This document shows, piece by piece, positions 1 to 5,142 of a stretch of DNA of 7,056 nucleotides. The position numbers were made by a program, and so were the translations under genes. The first letter of the stretch is position 1, and the number at the start of each line of letters is the position of its first letter. The notes below the pieces were generated by a model. It saw nothing but the letters and a program-made list of their open reading frames with translations. It was not told the DNA's origin and made no database searches. This DNA comes from CAYQPF01 sp964419225 (GTDB taxonomy: Bacteria; Cloacimonadota; Cloacimonadia; Cloacimonadales; CAYQPF01): positions 1 to 7,056 of the forward strand of contig CAYQPF010000207.1 of NCBI GenBank assembly GCA_964419225.1. The letters are read 5' to 3'.

Positions 1-10
1 AGCATTTTAA

Positions 11-41
11 CTAACAACTAACAACTAACAACTAACAACTA
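11..41. repeat. Heptamer tandem repeat, 4 copies plus partial
   Basis: The 7-bp unit CTAACAA occurs four times head to tail without mismatch (11-17, 18-24, 25-31, 32-38), followed by the partial copy CTA (39-41). On the minus strand the unit reads TTGTTAG. The partial copy is the TAG stop codon of the kdd gene, so the array begins exactly at the end of that reading frame. Each unit contains TAG and 7 is not a multiple of 3, so successive copies put a stop in every frame. No intrinsic terminator is visible here, so transcription may continue beyond the left edge of the window. The function of the repeat is unknown. Confidence 0.9.
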
Positions 42-1094
42 GTCTGTATATCTTTCTAAGAATATTTTCATGAGAGTGGGATTTCTTCTGAGAAGGTCTA
101 AAGATATTTTAGCATGATGGTGAGCATAACCATTTCCGAGGATCATGTCAACATCAGCACCAACACCTTCTGCACCTAAAGCTGCTTTTGTAAAGGAGGT
201 AGCCATAGAGAAGAAATATACAACGCCACGGTCTTTACAAGCGAGGATAGAAGCCATTTCGGTATCTTCGACATTAACGCAGTTGATCACAACATCAGCC
301 ATTCTACCGTTGGTAAGCTTAGCTACACCTTCCTGAATTCCCAAAGCATCTGTTGCATCAGCAATCACGATGTCATCGCAACCGGTTTGAGTGCAGAGCT
401 CTTTGTATTCAGCTTTTCTGACAACACCGATAACCATACCGTCTTTACCAGCTTTTTCTTTGGCAACAGCGTTACAAAGGACACCAGACTTTCCATGTGC
501 ACCGAGAATTACAACATTATGACCAGGCATGACAAGTCTTTCCACCTGAGCAGGAGCACCGGCAACATCAAGAACTGATAAAGCAAGATTTTCATCCATA
601 TCTTCAGGTAATTTAGCATAAATGCCGGAACTGAAAAGAATTGCTTCGCCTTCAATTTCTACCTGATCTTTATCTAACAGGACTTTTTTGACCTTTCTTA
701 CTTTTAAAGGTGTTAAAGATAAGGAAACAAGAGAAGCTACTACATCGCCGACTTTAACTTCGTCTTTCATTTCAAATTTAGGACCGATTTCTACGACACG
801 GCCAATCAACATACCACCGGAACCTGTATCTTCATTCTTGTGCTTGCCTGTTCTGGTAGTTAAATCTATCACATGTTCAGCAAAAGCCTTTTCAATATCT
901 GTGTGGCCCTGGCTGACAAGTTTTGTTTTGATTTGATGAAAAGAAGCAGAATCCACATTAAGTCTGATTACTTCCAGTTTCATTTCATTATCCCAGATCT
1001 CCATATCATTGCTGATGATACGTGCTGGTTGTGGTAATACGCCCTTAGGTTCAATCACTCTGTGAATGCCGTATTTGTTGCCTCCGCTTTTCAT
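39..1094 (-). CDS. kdd: L-erythro-3,5-diaminohexanoate dehydrogenase
   Basis: Cytoplasmic enzyme of the lysine fermentation pathway (EC 1.4.1.11). It oxidatively deaminates L-erythro-3,5-diaminohexanoate with NAD+ to 5-amino-3-oxohexanoate, NADH and ammonia. Kce then cleaves that product with acetyl-CoA. The 351-residue length fits the family at about 345-350. The N-terminus (KSGGNKYGIHRVIEPKGVLP, residues 2-21) and the segment DSASFHQI (48-55) look characteristic of Kdd. A GroES-like part (about 40-160) leads to a Rossmann-like half with the nucleotide-binding loop ILGAHGKSG (196-204) and an acidic residue region after VIGVVRK (221-227). The C-terminal NGYAHHHA (321-328) also fits. The start is set by AAGGAGG at 1100-1106, five bases upstream. 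The other lysine-pathway genes (kamA, kamDE, kce, kal) are not in the window and may lie beyond its left edge. The family assignment comes from recognition of the sequence, not from a search. Confidence 0.9.
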   Translation of the reverse strand: MKSGGNKYGIHRVIEPKGVLPQPARIISNDMEIWDNEMKLEVIRLNVDSASFHQIKTKLVSQGHTDIEKAFAEHVIDLTTRTGKHKNEDTGSGGMLIGRVVEIGPKFEMKDEVKVGDVVASLVSLSLTPLKVRKVKKVLLDKDQVEIEGEAILFSSGIYAKLPEDMDENLALSVLDVAGAPAQVERLVMPGHNVVILGAHGKSGVLCNAVAKEKAGKDGMVIGVVRKAEYKELCTQTGCDDIVIADATDALGIQEGVAKLTNGRMADVVINCVNVEDTEMASILACKDRGVVYFFSMATSFTKAALGAEGVGADVDMILGNGYAHHHAKISLDLLRRNPTLMKIFLERYTD

Positions 1095-1131
1095 TTAAGC
1101 CTCCTTCAATTTAATAAATTTTTCTAAGCTA

Positions 1132-1160
1132 AGATTTTTAATCATATTGGTTTATGTCAA
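1132..1160 (-). promoter_or_regulatory. Probable promoter of kdd
   Basis: On the minus strand a perfect -35 hexamer TTGACA lies at 1160-1155, inside the longer box TTGACATAAAC (1160-1150). At 16-18 bp spacing the -10 region is A-rich (for example AAATCT at 1137-1132) and matches the consensus poorly. The site is downstream of the intrinsic terminator of the preceding minus-strand gene and about 60 bp upstream of the kdd start, where an independent promoter is expected. The same 11-bp box occurs in front of rocD. Confidence 0.55.
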
Positions 1161-1182
1161 TAGTTTGTTTTGAGTGTTTGTT

Positions 1183-1220
1183 TAAAACAAGAAAAAGAGC
1201 CGTTATTGGTAACGGCTCTT
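1183..1220 (-). terminator. Rho-independent terminator of the T9SS protein gene
   Basis: The arms AAGAGCCGTTA (1195-1205) and TAACGGCTCTT (1210-1220) form a perfect 11-bp stem around a 4-base loop. Read on the minus strand the stem runs into TTTTTCTTGTTTT. On the plus strand the right arm is followed by GAGGTAATTA, which is not a T-tract, so the signal works for minus-strand transcripts. It lies about 110 bp past the stop codon of the 1331-2623 gene and upstream of the kdd promoter, so it should separate the two minus-strand genes. Confidence 0.88.
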
Positions 1221-1232
1221 GAGGTAATTAGA

Positions 1233-1309
1233 AGAGAATTTATTCTCTAAGTTCGTATCATATGACTACAGGATTGATTGTTATCAATATCTTGCAAATG
1301 ATACCTGTA
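1233..1309 (-). other. Structured 3' untranslated region
   Basis: Between the stop codon of the T9SS gene and its terminator are further inverted repeats. AGAGAAT (1233-1239) pairs with ATTCTCT (1242-1248). ATTGAT (1273-1278) pairs with ATCAAT (1283-1288). This second hairpin lies inside two alternative outer pairings, GTATCAT (1255-1261) with ATGATAC (1298-1304), and TACAGG (1267-1272) with CCTGTA (1304-1309). The two outer pairings overlap at base 1304. No known RNA family was recognised, and short pairings arise easily in AT-rich DNA. Confidence 0.35.
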
Positions 1310-1330
1310 AAATATGCTGCATGCAAATGC

Positions 1331-2623
1331 TCATTTGATTTTTAGAACTTTTTTGGTAATACTGATATTACCTTGAGTAGCTTTGAGGAAGTAGATACCA
1401 CTGGACAAAGCTGAGTTGTTGAGGTTTAGGTCTGCATTGCTTTTGCCTATGGTTGTGCTGAGTAATTCACCCTTTAGATTGTAGAGAGAAATTTTAACAG
1501 GTGAAGTGGATTTGGAATCAATCCTGAGAGAAAGGTTGTTTGAGAAAGGATTAGGATAAGTACTGAGATTGAACAGTTTGGGAACGACTATATTATCAGA
1601 ATTTTCCACTACACTTTCCCAGTTGAAGGTATTTCTTTGGTCATTAATCCAGGAGGGGTTATCCCAGATGCATTTTATTAATTCTGTTACATTAAAATTA
1701 GAGTCGTAAGTATAGTCATATTTTTCTTCATTTACCCAATTACCGCCCTGCCACTTTAAATCCGTTTCATTTGTAAGATGGTTATCGGTGTAGGTCCAGT
1801 TTTGTTTTTGTTTATTTACCCATTGGCTTGTCCAGCGTTGAGTAAGGGCTTCTGTTTGCATACCGAAGGTTGGTCCATCCATGCCTGTGATCATTGAATA
1901 TGGCAGTTGATGAGCAAGATTATAGACAAAGCTGTTTCCTGTAGTTGTATCATTAGGATGATAAGTGTGTGTAACTTGTTCTTCGTTGACCCAGTTTAAT
2001 GAGTCCAGAGAATATTGAGATGTTTCCTGAGTAATCCTGCCTTGGGGATCCCACAGGAAAGTTCTGTGACTCCATTGCTGAACTGCATCATCATTTTGCG
2101 CTTCCCATTCCCAGACTTGATAGTTGCTGGAGGAAACATACTGAATTTCCATCCTGGCGAACGGCCCAAAAACTCCATTGTTGTCTGACATGAAAATCTG
2201 ATAATGTGTCAAATAGCCCTGAGCGTTGTAAGAAAATGTGATCTCCTGCATTACAAAAGCATCTTGCCCCTGTCCGTAAAGCAGTGCAAGATGTGTTACC
2301 AGATCATGGTTTGGTTCAAAGGTTAAAATATATTTACCCATAGGTTGATAAGAACTCGTTCCTGAATTCCATATATAAAAAAGAATTGAATCAGGGTCAA
2401 CCCGATTATCCGGATCGTAGTAATAGACATTCTTTTGACTGTTTTCCCAGACAAGATTAACATAGCTCCAGCTTTGGAGTACATGCTCATTAATACGGTA
2501 AGCCCGGTCATTCTGCATTTGAAACAATTGACCGAAAGTGCTTTGGTGAAGCTCAAAGAAACTGTTGTTTGCCAAGATGAGCAAAGGACAGAAAAATAAA
2601 AGTAAAAACGTAAGCTTCTTCAT
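1331..2623 (-). CDS. Secreted protein with T9SS type A sorting domain
   Basis: A 430-residue exported protein of unknown function. Residues 1-18 form a Sec signal peptide (MKK, then a hydrophobic stretch ending LILA), with likely cleavage before NNS. The body (about 20-340) is rich in W, Y, N and Q and carries a degenerate repeat. W-[VI]-N-[ED]-[EQ]-like motifs occur at 211, 268, 296 and 325, each followed by an aromatic strand such as TYTYD or TFNWE, and resemble the YD-type or tryptophan-rich repeats of surface proteins. The C-terminal domain (about 350-430) is a type A sorting domain, with YPNPF at 356-360, SLYNLKGELL at 379-388, SGIYFLKA at 408-415 and a basic end KKVLKIK. Such proteins cross the inner membrane by Sec and the outer membrane by T9SS, then are anchored or released after C-terminal removal. 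AAGGAG at 2630-2635 supports the start. It appears to be a single-gene unit with its own promoter and terminator. Confidence 0.88.
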   Translation of the reverse strand: MKKLTFLLLFFCPLLILANNSFFELHQSTFGQLFQMQNDRAYRINEHVLQSWSYVNLVWENSQKNVYYYDPDNRVDPDSILFYIWNSGTSSYQPMGKYILTFEPNHDLVTHLALLYGQGQDAFVMQEITFSYNAQGYLTHYQIFMSDNNGVFGPFARMEIQYVSSSNYQVWEWEAQNDDAVQQWSHRTFLWDPQGRITQETSQYSLDSLNWVNEEQVTHTYHPNDTTTGNSFVYNLAHQLPYSMITGMDGPTFGMQTEALTQRWTSQWVNKQKQNWTYTDNHLTNETDLKWQGGNWVNEEKYDYTYDSNFNVTELIKCIWDNPSWINDQRNTFNWESVVENSDNIVVPKLFNLSTYPNPFSNNLSLRIDSKSTSPVKISLYNLKGELLSTTIGKSNADLNLNNSALSSGIYFLKATQGNISITKKVLKIK

Positions 2624-2654
2624 TTTAGACTCCTTATAATTTTCGAGATGCTAT

Positions 2655-2683
2655 ATTTAACAGAACATTTTATAATCTGTCAA
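2655..2683 (-). promoter_or_regulatory. Probable promoter of the T9SS protein gene
   Basis: On the minus strand TTGACA (2683-2678, perfect -35) is followed after exactly 17 bp by TTAAAT (2660-2655), which matches four of six -10 consensus bases. The predicted start of transcription would leave a leader of roughly 25 bases containing the AAGGAG ribosome binding site. Confidence 0.6.
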
Positions 2684-2808
2684 TATGTTTTTTGGGAATT
2701 GTAAGAATAACTGGCAAGATATCAATTCGATAGCCAAATTGGACGGGTGAAGAGACACAAGGTTAAGAGATTTAAGTATAAGGAGAAGCAGGAAGGCAAG
2801 GAAATCAG
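2684..2808. other. Middle of the divergent intergenic region
   Basis: This stretch lies between the outward-facing promoters of the T9SS protein gene and rocD. From about 2741 to 2806 the plus strand is strongly purine-rich, with AAG and AGG runs and the near-repeats GTTAAGAG and TTTAAGTA. A frame free of stops runs from 2711 to 2812 and would encode a very lysine-rich stretch from GTG at 2747. It has no ATG and no ribosome binding site, and it ends inside the rocD -35 box, so I do not call it a gene. It may hold a regulator site or a decayed repeat. Confidence 0.3.
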
Positions 2809-2837
2809 TTGACATAAACTGGCATTCTTTTTAAGTG
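2809..2837 (+). promoter_or_regulatory. Probable promoter of rocD
   Basis: A perfect TTGACA (2809-2814) begins the box TTGACATAAAC (2809-2819), identical to the one before kdd. The -10 is weak. TTTAAG at 2830-2835 (15-bp spacer) and TTAAGT at 2831-2836 (16-bp spacer) match four and three consensus bases. The site lies about 55 bp upstream of the rocD start and points toward it. Confidence 0.55.
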
Positions 2838-2868
2838 GTTAAAAATAAATAAGTTATATGGAGGAGTT

Positions 2869-4119
2869 ATGTCTGACAAACTCGTTTATGGAAAAATTAG
2901 CAGTCACGAGGCTATGGAACTTGAGGAAAAATATGGAGCACACAATTATCACCCACTGCCAGTAGTATTGGCCAAAGGTGAAGGTGCATTTGTTTATGAT
3001 CCTGAAGGAAAGAAGTATTTTGATTTTCTTTCTGCCTACTCTGCTGTTAATCAGGGGCATTGCCATCCCAAAATTATCAATGCCTTAATTGAACAGGCAC
3101 AAACTCTGTGTTTAACTTCCAGAGCATTTTTCAGCAACAATCTGGGTGAATACGAAAAGTTCATTACCGAATTTTTCGGTTATGAGATGGTATTACCCAT
3201 GAATAGTGGGGCTGAAGCTGTTGAAACAGCAATGAAACTCTCCAGAAAATGGGGATATGAAGTTAAAGGTATCGAATCTGATCAAGCTTGTATCGTAGTT
3301 TGTGAAGGTAATTTCCATGGCAGAACCATTGCCATTATCAGTGCTTCCACAGATCCCGATTGCACTGAAAACTTTGGTCCATTTGTTCCCGGTATCATTA
3401 AAATAGCTTATAATGATGCTGCAGCACTTGAAAAAGTATTGGAAGAACAAGGCAAGAATATCTGTGCATTTATGGTTGAACCTATTCAGGGTGAAGCCGG
3501 TGTTTATGTGCCAGCTGATGGTTATTTGAAAGCTTGTTACGACTTATGTAAGAAACACAACGTTCTCTTTATGGCTGACGAAGTTCAGACCGGTGTTGCC
3601 CGTACAGGAAGACTGATTGCCAGCGAATATGATAACGTTAAACCTGACGTTCTTATTCTTGGTAAAGCTTTATCCGGTGGCGTATTACCAATATCTGCAG
3701 TACTTTCCAGCAAAGAGGTCATGATGGTGATCAAACCTGGTCAACACGGTTCTACTTTCGGTGGATTTCCTTTAGCATGTGCCGTAGCAAAAGCTGCCTT
3801 AACAGTAGTAAAAGAAGAAAATCTCGTGGAAAGAGCCTTTGAATTAGGTGAATTTTTCCGTGCAGAATTAAAAAAGATCACTTCTCCCAGACTGGAACTC
3901 ATCAGAGGTAAAGGTTTGTTGAATGCGATCATCGTTAAACCTATGGATGGAATTGAAGCCTGGGATGTATGCGTCATGCTCAAAGAAAGAGGACTCCTTT
4001 GCAAGCCCACACACAAACACATAATCCGTTTAGCACCTCCTTTGGTAATCACTAAAGAAGAATTAAAAGAAGCCGCTGGTATTATTCAGAGCGTCTTTGA
4101 CGATTTGGATAAGAAATAA
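2869..4119 (+). CDS. rocD: Ornithine aminotransferase (ornithine--oxo-acid transaminase)
   Basis: PLP-dependent class-III aminotransferase (EC 2.6.1.13), cytoplasmic. It moves the delta-amino group of L-ornithine to 2-oxoglutarate, giving glutamate-5-semialdehyde (in equilibrium with pyrroline-5-carboxylate) and glutamate. The 416-residue sequence aligns through its length with human OAT, and the key residues correspond: Y27 and Y57 (human Y55, Y85), F149 and R152 in NFHGRT (F177, R180), E204 and E209 in VEPIQGEAG (E230, E235), D237 in ADEVQTG (D263), the Schiff-base lysine K266 in LGKALSGG (K292), T296 in HGSTFGG (T322), and R387 in IIRLAPP (R413). The Y55 and Y85 equivalents support ornithine rather than acetylornithine as substrate. 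GGAGGAG at 2860-2866 fixes the start. It probably forms a single-gene transcript, closed by the terminator at 4128-4159. A role in ornithine or arginine breakdown fits the neighbouring lysine-fermentation gene. Confidence 0.96.
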   Translation: MSDKLVYGKISSHEAMELEEKYGAHNYHPLPVVLAKGEGAFVYDPEGKKYFDFLSAYSAVNQGHCHPKIINALIEQAQTLCLTSRAFFSNNLGEYEKFITEFFGYEMVLPMNSGAEAVETAMKLSRKWGYEVKGIESDQACIVVCEGNFHGRTIAIISASTDPDCTENFGPFVPGIIKIAYNDAAALEKVLEEQGKNICAFMVEPIQGEAGVYVPADGYLKACYDLCKKHNVLFMADEVQTGVARTGRLIASEYDNVKPDVLILGKALSGGVLPISAVLSSKEVMMVIKPGQHGSTFGGFPLACAVAKAALTVVKEENLVERAFELGEFFRAELKKITSPRLELIRGKGLLNAIIVKPMDGIEAWDVCVMLKERGLLCKPTHKHIIRLAPPLVITKEELKEAAGIIQSVFDDLDKK

Positions 4120-4125
4120 TATCTG
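4097..4125 (+). promoter_or_regulatory. Possible promoter inside the rocD 3' end
   Basis: TTGACG (4097-4102, five of six -35 bases) is followed after 17 bp by TATCTG (4120-4125), which matches only three -10 bases. If used, transcription would begin near 4132, inside the left arm of the rocD terminator. The resulting RNA would lack part of the stem and would escape termination. This would explain expression of the lipoprotein gene behind a strong terminator, but the match is weak. Confidence 0.25.
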
Positions 4126-4127
4126 AG

Positions 4128-4159
4128 GGAGACATAGGTAAACTATGTCTCCTTTTTTT
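4128..4159 (+). terminator. Rho-independent terminator of rocD
   Basis: GGAGACATAG (4128-4137) and CTATGTCTCC (4143-4152) form a perfect 10-bp stem with the 5-base loop GTAAA, followed directly by seven T (4153-4159). It begins eight bases after the rocD TAA. The end of the T-tract is two bases before the ATG of the next gene on the same strand. Confidence 0.93.
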
Positions 4160-4161
4160 AT

Positions 4162-5028
4162 ATGAAAAAACTGATTTTAATCCTATTGCTATGTTCCGTT
4201 TTTACTTCCTGCTTTTTCATTAAGAATAATTTACGTATCGGAATAGTAAAAAATACCTTGTCTGCAATTCCTTTTGATTCTCCTAAGACAAATAAATTTC
4301 TCCAAGCTAATCACCTGACTCTAAGATACTTTACCAGTTATAATGAATTAAACAGTGCTTTGATCAAAGGAAAAATAGATTTGGCATTTCTGCCATTCAA
4401 TTATTCGATCACTGATTTTTATAATGGAAAGGATGTTAGAATAGTCAGTAATTATTATCGCAATAGTGATTTGATTGCCTGTATTAGAGATCTTACAGGT
4501 ATCGATGATTTACGCTACAAAGAGGTAGGAGTTGTTCCGGCTTCAGCACAAGAAACTCTGGTTAAGATGCTGAGTGAAAAGGCACAGTTGAATCTGAAGC
4601 TGGCCTATGCCTCTGATTTTGCGAGCTTGAACACAATGCTTACATCCGGGAAAACCTTGGCTGTGGCAACCTCAATTCCCTGGAATACCTCCCTGAATGA
4701 AAACTATCGCACTTTGCTCAATTTCTCTGATTATTTAGGTGATTATCCTGCATGCGATATTGTAACAACAGTGACCAAAAGTATGCAAAAACGAGAACAG
4801 ATAAAGGCATTTCTTGTAAGTTTTAGACTATTTTGCCAAGATAGGCAGGCTTACTATCCGAAACCTGATTCCTATGAGAATCAAAAAAAAATCAAAGCAC
4901 TCAATACGATCAGTTTGAATCCGAAATTCTCTAAAAATGATTTATCTTTCTACAAAGAATCTGCTAAGTTTCTTGTTCCAAATTCTGAAAAGAAGAATTT
5001 GAATAAACTCCTCCAAAAAATATACTGA
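4162..5028 (+). CDS. Substrate-binding lipoprotein, NMT1/THI5 (SsuA)-like
   Basis: A 288-residue probable ABC-transporter substrate-binding protein of the NitT/TauT type, anchored to a membrane as a lipoprotein. The signal is MKK plus a leucine/isoleucine-rich core with a lipobox-like FTSC, so C17 would be lipidated. LRIGIVKN (24-31) is the first beta strand of a periplasmic-binding fold. ELNSALIKGKIDLAFLPF (62-79) matches the family pattern of a helix, a GxxD turn and a strand that lines the ligand cleft. YKEVGVVPASAQ (119-130) resembles the second-lobe entry. The ligand cannot be read from sequence. No permease or ATPase gene lies in the window, so it is an orphan here. Only this ATG gives a signal peptide, and in-frame stop TAG at 4135 excludes a longer form. 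No Shine-Dalgarno sequence precedes it, because the bases just upstream are the T-tract of the rocD terminator. A run of nine A lies within codons 241-244. Confidence 0.75.
   Translation: MKKLILILLLCSVFTSCFFIKNNLRIGIVKNTLSAIPFDSPKTNKFLQANHLTLRYFTSYNELNSALIKGKIDLAFLPFNYSITDFYNGKDVRIVSNYYRNSDLIACIRDLTGIDDLRYKEVGVVPASAQETLVKMLSEKAQLNLKLAYASDFASLNTMLTSGKTLAVATSIPWNTSLNENYRTLLNFSDYLGDYPACDIVTTVTKSMQKREQIKAFLVSFRLFCQDRQAYYPKPDSYENQKKIKALNTISLNPKFSKNDLSFYKESAKFLVPNSEKKNLNKLLQKIY
4883..4891 (+). repeat. Nine-A homopolymer inside the lipoprotein gene
   Basis: An uninterrupted A9 tract covers part of codons 241-244 (Q-K-K-I). Tracts of this length are prone to slippage in replication and transcription, and to sequencing error. 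The frame reads through normally for a further 45 codons, so the tract is intact as given. Confidence 0.8.
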
Positions 5029-5079
5029 TCAAGAAAAAATCCACATCGCTACGATTAATTAGACTGTGAAAAATAATGT

Positions 5080-5108
5080 TTGACAACACCAGGATAATGC
5101 ATTATATA
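5080..5108 (+). promoter_or_regulatory. Probable promoter of the beta-helix protein gene
   Basis: TTGACA (5080-5085, perfect -35) is followed after 17 bp by TATATA (5103-5108), which matches four of six -10 bases. Transcription would start at about 5115, giving a leader of around 28 bases that includes the GGAGG at 5133-5137. The neighbouring alternative ATG at 5119 would then sit almost at the transcript start. Confidence 0.6.
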
Positions 5109-5132
5109 TAGTTTAATTATGGTTCATGATTT

Positions 5133-5137
5133 GGAGG
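5133..5137 (+). promoter_or_regulatory. Ribosome binding site that decides the start at 5143
   Basis: GGAGG lies five bases before ATG 5143, from which the protein opens with a normal signal peptide (MKTLLTIFL). The in-frame ATG at 5119 is 14 bases upstream of this site, has no Shine-Dalgarno sequence of its own, and would add eight residues with two acidic ones before the signal peptide. The later start is preferred. Confidence 0.85.
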
Positions 5138-5142
5138 TTGTA

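Noticed and set aside
145..936. Three plus-strand frames opposite kdd (63, 63 and 82 codons)
   Set aside because: They lie wholly antisense to a well-supported gene, have no ribosome binding site, and encode low-complexity serine/threonine-rich peptides typical of complementary-strand shadows.
2854..4052. Minus-strand frames opposite rocD (70, 85 and 103 codons)
   Set aside because: They are antisense to a confidently assigned enzyme. Their sequences mirror conserved rocD motifs and show no domain of their own.
5119..5142. Upstream ATG start for the beta-helix protein
   Set aside because: It has no Shine-Dalgarno sequence and would put acidic residues before the signal peptide. ATG 5143 has GGAGG five bases upstream.
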